From Candidatus Oscillochloris fontis (lineage in GTDB: Bacteria; Chloroflexota; Chloroflexia; Chloroflexales; Chloroflexaceae), in the NCBI RefSeq assembly GCF_004138135.1, contig NZ_RYFD01000009.1, positions 1 through 64,000 of the forward strand: a DNA stretch of 64,000 nucleotides, in the 5' to 3' direction. A program made the translations under genes and the position numbers. The notes under the pieces are model-generated. The model ran no database searches, had not been told where the DNA came from, and was given only the letters and a program-made list of their open reading frames with translations. Every line of letters starts with the position of its first letter. The first letter of the stretch is position 1. Shown here one piece after another: positions 43,207 to 54,891 of the stretch.

Positions 43207-46200
43207 GTGCTTAGATCCGCCCCGAAATGAAGGGGTTTGAAACCTTATTGATTTTTGTAAACAGGGCGAGGGGGATTTACGTGCTTAGATCCGCCCCGAA
43301 ATGAAGGGGTTTGAAACTCCGAGCTCGGGTCAGGGGGTGAAACCCTCACAAGTGCTTAGATCCGCCCCGAAATGAAGGGGTTTGAAACGCCTGCGAAACG
43401 GGGAGGCCTTAGCTTTTTTTGCCAGGTGCTTAGATCCGCCCCGAAATGAAGGGGTTTGAAACAAAAAGAAATGCCACCACCAACAAGTATACCAATTTGT
43501 GCTTAGATCCGCCCCGAAATGAAGGGGTTTGAAACCAGGTTATGGCGCCTGATACCTCGGCACCTGAGGCCGTGCTTAGATCCGCCCCGAAATGAAGGGG
43601 TTTGAAACGAGCACCTGTATGAATTGTCCGCGCGGCTCCTCAAATGGTGCTTAGATCCGCCCCGAAATGAAGGGGTTTGAAACGTTTTCCAATAAATTTG
43701 GAAACGATGCTTAAAACCTCGTGCTTAGATCCGCCCCGAAATGAAGGGGTTTGAAACAAACAATGGACCACGCTCGGCAATTTTCGCAGTACTTGTGCTT
43801 AGATCCGCCCCGAAATGAAGGGGTTTGAAACAAGAAGAGGCACCCAGGCTGGGCGCTCTCGCGGGGCAGGTGCTTAGATCCGCCCCGAAATGAAGGGGTT
43901 TGAAACAATCCTGTCCGCATGTCATACACCACACCCCTGAATTGTGTGCTTAGATCCGCCCCGAAATGAAGGGGTTTGAAACATGGAAAGGATAAAAGCC
44001 TTTACGTAACGCATGATAACGTGCTTAGATCCGCCCCGAAATGAAGGGGTTTGAAACTTGACAGGGCGAAGACAGCGATCAGGGCAATGAGCGTGCTTAG
44101 ATCCGCCCCGAAATGAAGGGGTTTGAAACAAAAATTACAACCGGAACCTGCCATTATCGGCAGGTAGTGCTTAGATCCGCCCCGAAATGAAGGGGTTTGA
44201 AACCCACAAAGCGTATGCTCGGTGCTGAAGAACTGGCATCGTGCTTAGATCCGCCCCGAAATGAAGGGGTTTGAAACATAGATGTAATCATGGTATTCAC
44301 TGGACCAGGAACAAGTGCTTAGATCCGCCCCGAAATGAAGGGGTTTGAAACTGGGTGGTTCTAACCCACACGCCGACAAAACGAGCAGTGCTTAGATCCG
44401 CCCCGAAATGAAGGGGTTTGAAACGCATTCAGTCTTTACTACCCCTGCAGAGTCACATGTCGTGCTTAGATCCGCCCCGAAATGAAGGGGTTTGAAACAT
44501 CGCCGTCGGACCTTCGCGGTCAAGGTGATCTGTAGTGCTTAGATCCGCCCCGAAATGAAGGGGTTTGAAACTTCCGCCCGACGGAGCCGCCGACGGGCAT
44601 GACAAATTGTGCTTAGATCCGCCCCGAAATGAAGGGGTTTGAAACAATTCATCGCCGGCCGCGGGCCATTGGCAGTAGCCGGTGCTTAGATCCGCCCCGA
44701 AATGAAGGGGTTTGAAACCATCGCCGGCAGGCGGGACAGGAATCGAACCTGCAACCGTGCTTAGATCCGCCCCGAAATGAAGGGGTTTGAAACTTTTGTG
44801 GTGACGGTTGCCCGCCATTCGAGAGGTGTTGTGCTTAGATCCGCCCCGAAATGAAGGGGTTTGAAACTCGGACTCTCTCTCCCCTTGTGCGAGGTTTGGG
44901 GGGAGTGCTTAGATCCGCCCCGAAATGAAGGGGTTTGAAACCCGGGGCCACCGGCGGACCTGGCTCCACCCACCAATGTGCTTAGATCCGCCCCGAAATG
45001 AAGGGGTTTGAAACTCGTACCCTATGCCCCCGCACTGGAGGCATATAGGATAGTGCTTAGATCCGCCCCGAAATGAAGGGGTTTGAAACTGTCGCAACTC
45101 ATACACACGATCATTACCTTTGCCTCGTGCTTAGATCCGCCCCGAAATGAAGGGGTTTGAAACGGACTCTCTCTCCCCTTGTGCGAGGTTTGGGGGGAGA
45201 GTGCTTAGATCCGCCCCGAAATGAAGGGGTTTGAAACACCCGCAGAACCCTACCTATCGCCGATCTTTATTTTTTGTGCTTAGATCCGCCCCGAAATGAA
45301 GGGGTTTGAAACTCAAGATCCGCCTGAACGGCGGCATCATCGCAAGCCACGTGCTTAGATCCGCCCCGAAATGAAGGGGTTTGAAACAAGTAGCTTCAAG
45401 AAACAGGGCGGTCAGGCAGGAAAAAAGTGCTTAGATCCGCCCCGAAATGAAGGGGTTTGAAACTTCAACTTATCGGCCAATCCAGTTAAGGAAACTGGGG
45501 TGCTTAGATCCGCCCCGAAATGAAGGGGTTTGAAACCTGAGGGGGCAGGCCTTGGGCGAACTGGTCGTTGAAAGCCGTGCTTAGATCCGCCCCGAAATGA
45601 AGGGGTTTGAAACTTGCCGCGGCGGCGGCAACACAGAGGCCAAGGAACAGGTGCTTAGATCCGCCCCGAAATGAAGGGGTTTGAAACTTGAACACAGCGA
45701 ACAGCATCTGGGGGTTATTGCCGGGTGCTTAGATCCGCCCCGAAATGAAGGGGTTTGAAACACCGCTCGAGACCTCCACGGGTTTCCCAGTAGCGGCGGG
45801 TGCTTAGATCCGCCCCGAAATGAAGGGGTTTGAAACGAGATCCGCGAGCTGCCAACCACCACCGCCCACCTCGTGCTTAGATCCGCCCCGAAATGAAGGG
45901 GTTTGAAACTAGAAACCGGTTGCCAGCCCCCTCTTAGCCTCCCGGTGCTTAGATCCGCCCCGAAATGAAGGGGTTTGAAACAGGTGTACCTACGACCCCC
46001 GACCACCACCACGATGTGCTTAGATCCGCCCCGAAATGAAGGGGTTTGAAACGCTTGGGGAAGTCCTGCCAGTTGCGGCCTTGGCGCGTGCTTAGATCCG
46101 CCCCGAAATGAAGGGGTTTGAAACTCACCCCCCTAATTAAGGGGGACTAAAGGTTTCGGCGGTGCTTAGATCCGCCCCGAAATGAAGGGGTTTGAAACTC

Positions 46201-49200
46201 GACTGAGGGTTTGGGTTGTTAATGGGCGTGACGTGCTTAGATCCGCCCCGAAATGAAGGGGTTTGAAACCTGGTACGGTGGGCAGGGAACTTCGGGTGGA
46301 CAAGCAGTGCTTAGATCCGCCCCGAAATGAAGGGGTTTGAAACTCGGTGGGGGTATTGAACACCCCGCCAGCACCATCAGTGCTTAGATCCGCCCCGAAA
46401 TGAAGGGGTTTGAAACTGACCCGATCAATACTTCCTAGGTTCATCCCTTTCTCGTGCTTAGATCCGCCCCGAAATGAAGGGGTTTGAAACCCGTTGGGCC
46501 CAGCTGAACAGATGCGGACGCGGTGGTGCTTAGATCCGCCCCGAAATGAAGGGGTTTGAAACGCGAACTATCTCTCCCCTTATGCGAGGTTTGGGGGGGG
46601 TGCTTAGATCCGCCCCGAAATGAAGGGGTTTGAAACTTAAAGGTACCGGGGTAACGAGCGCCGGCTCCACCCAGTGCTTAGATCCGCCCCGAAATGAAGG
46701 GGTTTGAAACTGTTACCCCGTCCACCCCCTTCGCGGGGGCCCCGCACGCCGTGCTTAGATCCGCCCCGAAATGAAGGGGTTTGAAACGCTTTTTTTATTT
46801 TGTCGTTGCCCATCTTTCTACAAAACGTGCTTAGATCCGCCCCGAAATGAAGGGGTTTGAAACATTATGAGGGAGATACACTCCCCAAAATTGGGGAGCC
46901 CGTGCTTAGATCCGCCCCGAAATGAAGGGGTTTGAAACAATTTTGTCCAAATCTGAACGGGTAAAATTGTTGACGTGCTTAGATCCGCCCCGAAATGAAG
47001 GGGTTTGAAACTTTGTTTGGTTCTTGCACTAAAAGTTGAGTCAAAGCGTGCTTAGATCCGCCCCGAAATGAAGGGGTTTGAAACCATTTGGAAAGAATCA
47101 AACCAAACAGCAATTTTGGATGTGCTTAGATCCGCCCCGAAATGAAGGGGTTTGAAACTAAAAGAGATTATTTTGGACAAACCAAAAAGCCACTCGTGCT
47201 TAGATCCGCCCCGAAATGAAGGGGTTTGAAACAAAAATCTCCGACCCTCGTACGAAAAATCGCCCAATGGTGCTTAGATCCGCCCCGAAATGAAGGGGTT
47301 TGAAACTTGATGGCGGAGGTGAGTTCGGCTTCAGGTGCGGGTTTGTGCTTAGATCCGCCCCGAAATGAAGGGGTTTGAAACTCTCTACGAGAGACCCACT
47401 CCGCACGAACCGAGTCAAGTGCTTAGATCCGCCCCGAAATGAAGGGGTTTGAAACGAGGCAGGTATCACCCACTGGACTTTCCAGTGAGCAAGTGCTTAG
47501 ATCCGCCCCGAAATGAAGGGGTTTGAAACGAAACAAACTACCCGCAAATGGTACATATCCATGTAGTGCTTAGATCCGCCCCGAAATGAAGGGGTTTGAA
47601 ACAAGTTGAAAGTCAAGTAAGCAAAAGCGGAACCAAACCGTGCTTAGATCCGCCCCGAAATGAAGGGGTTTGAAACTCCCCTAGCTACTCGTTAGGGATG
47701 AACCTCCATTTCGTGCTTAGATCCGCCCCGAAATGAAGGGGTTTGAAACGAACTTGGTTTGGACAGGGTGTTGCACCCCATCCCTGTGCTTAGATCCGCC
47801 CCGAAATGAAGGGGTTTGAAACGAATTACAGCGAACAGTCTCCCCTCTGTGCGAGGTTTGTGCTTAGATCCGCCCCGAAATGAAGGGGTTTGAAACTTGG
47901 TGACCTGGAATCGGGTCACTGTATTGGGGTCCGTGCTTAGATCCGCCCCGAAATGAAGGGGTTTGAAACCATAAAGACACTGGCCTCGGTGTCGTCGTTT
48001 GACCAGTGCTTAGATCCGCCCCGAAATGAAGGGGTTTGAAACAGCGACGCATCTGGAAAACTCCTTACATTAAAGTATGTGCTTAGATCCGCCCCGAAAT
48101 GAAGGGGTTTGAAACTCGTCGAGATGCCACAACCGGTTAGAACGACCAGCATGTGCTTAGATCCGCCCCGAAATGAAGGGGTTTGAAACAGCGGTCCCGG
48201 CTCGGCCCACCAATTGGCGGGTGCCGGGTGCTTAGATCCGCCCCGAAATGAAGGGGTTTGAAACCCGATTGCGGAAACGGATTATTTAGTGGGGTGACAG
48301 TGTGCTTAGATCCGCCCCGAAATGAAGGGGTTTGAAACGGCGAAAATTTGAGGATATTCCAGAAAATCTTCGTTCGTGCTTAGATCCGCCCCGAAATGAA
48401 GGGGTTTGAAACATCTTTATACATGTAGGCGTACACGACCACGCCCACGTGTGCTTAGATCCGCCCCGAAATGAAGGGGTTTGAAACACGCGGATGCGGA
48501 TGCGGATGTGGTCACGGGGGCAACTAAGGTGCTTAGATCCGCCCCGAAATGAAGGGGTTTGAAACGGTAAGCCGCAGCCGGCGCTGATGAGCTCAGCGCA
48601 AGCGTGCTTAGATCCGCCCCGAAATGAAGGGGTTTGAAACGAGACTGGCGGAGGGTTTTTAAGGCCCTCCGCTATCAAGTGCTTAGATCCGCCCCGAAAT
48701 GAAGGGGTTTGAAACACCGAGCCGCAGCCACCCGTGAGGGGGTTGCCGCAGCGTGCTTAGATCCGCCCCGAAATGAAGGGGTTTGAAACAACATCGCGTC
48801 GGTCAGCGTCACCACGAGGTTCAACTGGTGCTTAGATCCGCCCCGAAATGAAGGGGTTTGAAACCTCAACGCGTGGGCGTACGCCCGCGCCGAAGGGCGC
48901 GTGCTTAGATCCGCCCCGAAATGAAGGGGTTTGAAACCTTCAACTGGCCGTCCCAGCGATAGAGGCTCTGGCTCGTGCTTAGATCCGCCCCGAAATGAAG
49001 GGGTTTGAAACTTGAATTTGCCACCCATCATAGGGTGGTTGTACCTCTGTGCTTAGATCCGCCCCGAAATGAAGGGGTTTGAAACACGGTTGCCCGCCAT
49101 TGTGGCGGGGTCGGTCCGTCGAGTGCTTAGATCCGCCCCGAAATGAAGGGGTTTGAAACAGGTCTAAGTAAGCAAAAAAACGGAACCAAACCTTGTGCTT

Positions 49201-52200
49201 AGATCCGCCCCGAAATGAAGGGGTTTGAAACGAAAACATCATAACCACGACCACAAAAACCAGGACAAAGTGCTTAGATCCGCCCCGAAATGAAGGGGTT
49301 TGAAACATTTCCTCCGGGCAAACTAGGCTTAACACGGTCTGGTCGTGCTTAGATCCGCCCCGAAATGAAGGGGTTTGAAACCGCCGGAGGGTGCCCATGC
49401 CTCACCGCGGCAACTTAGTGCTTAGATCCGCCCCGAAATGAAGGGGTTTGAAACACGTTTTATTTTCAAGCTGAACCGGAGTCTCGACCGGGGGGTGCTT
49501 AGATCCGCCCCGAAATGAAGGGGTTTGAAACGACGATAACTATAGCCAGCGTCAGCCACGCCCTGACCGTGCTTAGATCCGCCCCGAAATGAAGGGGTTT
49601 GAAACATGGTTAACTCCTTCCCGGCACACTGCCGGGGTGTAGTGCTTAGATCCGCCCCGAAATGAAGGGGTTTGAAACTAGTGCGGCTACCAGCACGACT
49701 GATCTTCCTGCGGGTGTGCTTAGATCCGCCCCGAAATGAAGGGGTTTGAAACGCTCAGGCTCTGGATGGCCATGTTGCGGGGGTCGTTGACGTGCTTAGA
49801 TCCGCCCCGAAATGAAGGGGTTTGAAACACACCCACCAATTTGGCGTCGACGGCGTCGACTGGGGGTGCTTAGATCCGCCCCGAAATGAAGGGGTTTGAA
49901 ACCTCTCTCTCTCCCCTTGTGCGAGGTTTGGGGGGAGAGTGTGCTTAGATCCGCCCCGAAATGAAGGGGTTTGAAACACTTACCCCCGCATGAACAAGGC
50001 TTCTCGCCCATGGTGTGCTTAGATCCGCCCCGAAATGAAGGGGTTTGAAACAAGGGCGGGTAGAGCTCGATAAGCACGGTTGTGGTAAGTGCTTAGATCC
50101 GCCCCGAAATGAAGGGGTTTGAAACACGGTGTTTTCACCATTGGGGCCGACGGCTCCGTGTGCTTAGATCCGCCCCGAAATGAAGGGGTTTGAAACAGCG
50201 ACTACACCAGCCGGCCCCGGCCCGAGCAGTGTGCTTAGATCCGCCCCGAAATGAAGGGGTTTGAAACCGACTGGTGGGGGCGGAGCCTCCGGGTTGTGTG
50301 ATCAGTGCTTAGATCCGCCCCGAAATGAAGGGGTTTGAAACTTGCGGCGGCGGCCCCAAAGCCAGGGCCGGCGCCACTTGTGCTTAGATCCGCCCCGAAA
50401 TGAAGGGGTTTGAAACCTCCTCGCCGTCAAATATGATGTTGGTAAATCCCAGATGTGCTTAGATCCGCCCCGAAATGAAGGGGTTTGAAACTCCACATCC
50501 CGTTGTGTTGGACAACGCCGCTCACGGTGCTTAGATCCGCCCCGAAATGAAGGGGTTTGAAACTCGGCCTTGTGGCCGGTGGGAGTGAAGTTGTGAAACT
50601 CGTGCTTAGATCCGCCCCGAAATGAAGGGGTTTGAAACCGTGTCGCTGGTGGGGTTCAACACCCCACGATCGAAGGTGCTTAGATCCGCCCCGAAATGAA
50701 GGGGTTTGAAACGCGGGTCATAGTCTTGCTCCTTTCGAGAGCTTTTTTGTGCTTAGATCCGCCCCGAAATGAAGGGGTTTGAAACTACAGCGACGGTCGT
50801 ACGAGGCGCCATCCGCCACGAGTGCTTAGATCCGCCCCGAAATGAAGGGGTTTGAAACAACCGGAACCTCCCTCATTATGAGGGAGATACACTGTGCTTA
50901 GATCCGCCCCGAAATGAAGGGGTTTGAAACCTCCTTTTGCCGTTTGGCTCTCTCCAACATTTGGAAGTGCTTAGATCCGCCCCGAAATGAAGGGGTTTGA
51001 AACTTCGTCCCTATAGCGGATCTCGCTTCCGCTCCCAAGTGCTTAGATCCGCCCCGAAATGAAGGGGTTTGAAACTATATAGCGGATCTCGCTTCCGCTC
51101 CCACGATTAGTGTGCTTAGATCCGCCCCGAAATGAAGGGGTTTGAAACAGGCCCGTGGTCTGGAACCGGGTGACGCGGTTCGGGTGCTTAGATCCGCCCC
51201 GAAATGAAGGGGTTTGAAACCTTTTCATAGCAAGCTCCTTCAAGCTAAAGCATAGGTCGTGCTTAGATCCGCCCCGAAATGAAGGGGTTTGAAACACCGT
51301 CAGACACCCGTTACCCGACGAGCAGTTAGGGTGCTTAGATCCGCCCCGAAATGAAGGGGTTTGAAACTTCTTGCCCGTCTCGGGGAAGAACTGACAGCCG
51401 GGCTGGTGCTTAGATCCGCCCCGAAATGAAGGGGTTTGAAACTGTTGGCTCCGTCCACCAGTTCGGTGGGGCGGGAGTGGGTGCTTAGATCCGCTGCTCA
51501 GTGAGCGGGTAGCCAAAGACCGGGAGGCGTGCTTAGATCCGCCCCGAAATGAAGGGGTTTGAAACCCTCGTGCTGAGGCCCGATCGGATAGCCAAACACA
51601 GTGCTTAGATCCGCCCCGAAATGAAGGGGTTTGAAACCTCAAGCCATCCGCCGTTTCAGGCGGGATTGGGCCATGTGCTTAGATCCGCCCCGAAATGAAG
51701 GGGTTTGAAACTCAACGGTGTCGATCGCCAATGTGGGGGCAGATACGCGTGCTTAGATCCGCCCCGAAATGAAGGGGTTTGAAACAGATACGCGCTGACC
51801 GTCACAGATGAGTGACCCCCACGTGCTTAGATCCGCCCCGAAATGAAGGGGTTTGAAACCGCTCAAACCACACGGGGTCAGCCTGGGCATAGCGAAGTGC
51901 TTAGATCCGCCCCGAAATGAAGGGGTTTGAAACCGACAGGTTGGGACAGGGTTGTGCACCCCATCCCTGTCACAGTGCTTAGATCCGCCCCGAAATGAAG
52001 GGGTTTGAAACTAGAGTTCTGGGACGCCGGCACACCAGAGTTTGAGGTGTGCTTAGATCCGCCCCGAAATGAAGGGGTTTGAAACGTACTGGGAGCGCAA
52101 CGGCGGAATGGAGCGCTTCGGTTGTGCTTAGATCCGCCCCGAAATGAAGGGGTTTGAAACGCGATTTATGGAATAATCGCCGTGCTATCGGTAATGTGTG

Positions 52201-54592
52201 CTTAGATCCGCCCCGAAATGAAGGGGTTTGAAACCTCTTCCAGCTCGCGCTGGAAGGTCCGCCTCATGGCGTGCTTAGATCCGCCCCGAAATGAAGGGGT
52301 TTGAAACTCGGAGGCCGCTCTGCTATCTCCGTAATGAGGGAGAGTGCTTAGATCCGCCCCGAAATGAAGGGGTTTGAAACGCGAACCCTACCGTGAGCCC
52401 CTGCAGTAGCCGTCGAAGTGCTTAGATCCGCCCCGAAATGAAGGGGTTTGAAACGATGCTGTGGCCCGTCTCGGGGAAGTAGCGCTGATCGTGCTTAGAT
52501 CCGCCCCGAAATGAAGGGGTTTGAAACAGCAAGCCCTCCTCCTCAGCGATCTGCTGGGCACGGAGTGCTTAGATCCGCCCCGAAATGAAGGGGTTTGAGA
52601 CTTTTATAAGGTCTTCGGGTAGTTTCGTAATAAACCCCGTGCTTAGATCCGCCCCGAAATGAAGGGGTTTGAAACAAAACTTTAGTCAGTGGCCCTCCTG
52701 CCAACGGCAAGGTGCTTAGATCCGCCCCGAAATGAAGGGGTTTGAAACTAAAAGATGTTGCTGAACAGGTTCTTCAAGACAAGCCGTGCTTAGATCCGCC
52801 CCGAAATGAAGGGGTTTGAAACAAACAACAGACCATGTCCGACATTTCTCGCAATATTTGTGCTTAGATCCGCCCCGAAATGAAGGGGTTTGAAACCCCG
52901 GTCTCCGCGAAGCAGAGCTTCGAGGATGCCTGCGTGCTTAGATCCGCCCCGAAATGAAGGGGTTTGAAACGGGCCGGATCGCGGGTCTCGGCCGCGGCGG
53001 CCCTGAGTGCTTAGATCCGCCCCGAAATGAAGGGGTTTGAAACCATAGCGCCGCCTATGACCAAGTCACTCTCGAACGCCAGTGCTTAGATCCGCCCCGA
53101 AATGAAGGGGTTTGAAACGGGCGACGAGTGTGTAGGCCGCGCGCTGGGCGGCCAGTGCTTAGATCCGCCCCGAAATGAAGGGGTTTGAAACGCGAATTGC
53201 CACTCACCAAGGTGGTGAGTGGGCCCCCCGGTGCTTAGATCCGCCCCGAAATGAAGGGGTTTGAAACTTTCACCTACGCCGGATGCTCATTACCACCACG
53301 GGTTGTGCTTAGATCCGCCCCGAAATGAAGGGGTTTGAAACTCCTTTAGTGTAGCTATGGACGACGACGTCCAGCAGTGCTTAGATCCGCCCCGAAATGA
53401 AGGGGTTTGAAACTTGCGGGCCAGCTTGTCAAAGCTCACGGTCGTTCTCCGTGCTTAGATCCGCCCCGAAATGAAGGGGTTTGAAACCGACAGGTTGGGA
53501 CAGGGTTGTGCACCCCATCCCTGTCACAGTGCTTAGATCCGCCCCGAAATGAAGGGGTTTGAAACAAGCCCTGATCACTGCGAGCGACGAGGTCGCGCGC
53601 AAGTGCTTAGATCCGCCCCGAAATGAAGGGGTTTGAAACGCCTGCCCCGTCGTGCAGGACCTGACACTTATGGGCGAGTGCTTAGATCCGCCCCGAAATG
53701 AAGGGGTTTGAAACCAGAGCCCGCAAGGCGAACAGGAGCGCGAAACCGGTGCTTAGATCCGCCCCGAAATGAAGGGGTTTGAAACGATCGGGGTGACGGT
53801 TGCCCGCCACTCTTGCGGGGTGTGCTTAGATCCGCCCCGAAATGAAGGGGTTTGAAACGTGACGGTTGCCCGCCACTCTTGCGGGGTTGCCCGGTGTGCT
53901 TAGATCCGCCCCGAAATGAAGGGGTTTGAAACATTGGGTCCCCGGCCGCGGCGACGGCAGACTTAGTCTGTGCTTAGATCCGCCCCGAAATGAAGGGGTT
54001 TGAAACTCGGGTGGAGATGTGGGTGACATTGGGTCACCCACAGTGCTTAGATCCGCCCCGAAATGAAGGGGTTTGAAAGCAGGTTGAGCTCGAGCCCGTC
54101 GCCGACCGCCTCACTCGTGCTTAGATCCGCCCCGAAATGAAGGGGTTTGAAAGCTGCACAGCCAGCGTCTGCCCTGGCACGTACTTTTTGTGCTTAGATC
54201 CGCCCCGAAATGAAGGGGTTTGAAACGGGTTCTCAGGGTGGAGCTCGAAGCGGTTCCGCTCGAGTGCTTAGATCCGCCCCGAAATGAAGGGGTTTGAAAC
54301 CCTACCAACTGAGCTACAACCGCCGGAGGGACTTGAGTGCTTAGATCCGCCCCGAAATGAAGGGGTTTGAAACATCCATCACAGAACTTGCATTCTGTGT
54401 TGGAGCAGCGTGCTTAGATCCGCCCCGAAATGAAGGGGTTTGAAACCGGAGCCATGCCGCGTGCAGGATGAATGTTTCTTGGTGTGCTTAGATCCGCCCC
54501 GAAATGAAGGGGTTTGAAACCTGAGAAACAAAGCCGGCACTCAAAAAATAGAGAGGTGCTTAGATCCGCCCCGAAATGAAGGGGTTTGAAAC
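43207..54592 (+). CRISPR. CRISPR array, about 155 repeats of 37 nt
   Basis: The repeat starts GTGCTTAGATCC and ends AAGGGGTTTGAAAC (37 nt). An internal CCCC...GGGG pair (CCGCCCCGAAATGAAGGGG) gives a short hairpin. The 3' end TTTGAAAC would be the 8-nt crRNA tag. My count is about 155 repeats with spacers mostly 34-41 nt (unit about 72-76). Repeats are nearly invariant. The exceptions are a 14-nt truncated one at 51481-51494, a GAAAC to GAGAC change near 52600, and two ending GAAAG near 54078 and 54152. The decay lies towards the far end, so newest spacers are at 43.2 kb. The array matches the adjacent Cas6 and type III-B genes. Confidence 0.98.
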
Positions 54593-54854
54593 ACTGATCG
54601 AGGGCGTATACCCCCATAGGCAGTCGGTTAAGCATCCTCTTGCGCCTCGGTTGTTGACCGCTGAGGACGCCGAGGAGCGCAGAGGAAAAACCAGAGGTCG
54701 TACCCACAGGGAGCGCGAAACCCATCCCTCTGCGTACCTCTGTGTCCTCTGCGGTTGATAGGTTTTACTCCCAAGGAGGCGGTGGGGATTCATCACAACG
54801 AAGCCCCTCTTTAACCGAACGCCTATGAGTATACCTCCCCGTTAAAGGACACGG
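54593..54854. repeat. 262-bp insertion before the last CRISPR repeat
   Basis: Instead of a spacer of about 36 nt there are 262 bases. The first and last parts may be the old spacer. The middle (about 54655-54768) is a CTCTGCG-type palindrome: TTGACCGCTGAGGACGCCGA at one side and CCTCTGCGTACCTCTGTGTC plus CTCTGCGGTTGAT at the other, the latter identical to the element at about 27708-27740. Confidence 0.85.
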
Positions 54855-54891
54855 GTGCTTAGATCCGCCCCGAAATGAAGGGGTTTGAAAC
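54855..54891 (+). CRISPR. Isolated terminal CRISPR repeat
   Basis: A full 37-nt copy of the array repeat, without detectable change, lies beyond the insertion. It shows the array once continued unbroken to here. No further repeat follows. Confidence 0.95.

Noticed and set aside
43711-54308. Many - strand open frames with repeated FQTPSFRGGSKH, FKPLHFGADLST or VSNPFISGRI peptides
   Set aside because: They are the CRISPR repeat read in three frames; the period equals the repeat-spacer unit and no ribosome binding sites exist.
44719-54336. tRNA genes in the array
   Set aside because: Only about 36-nt fragments of tRNA sequence are present, each between two CRISPR repeats; they are spacers.
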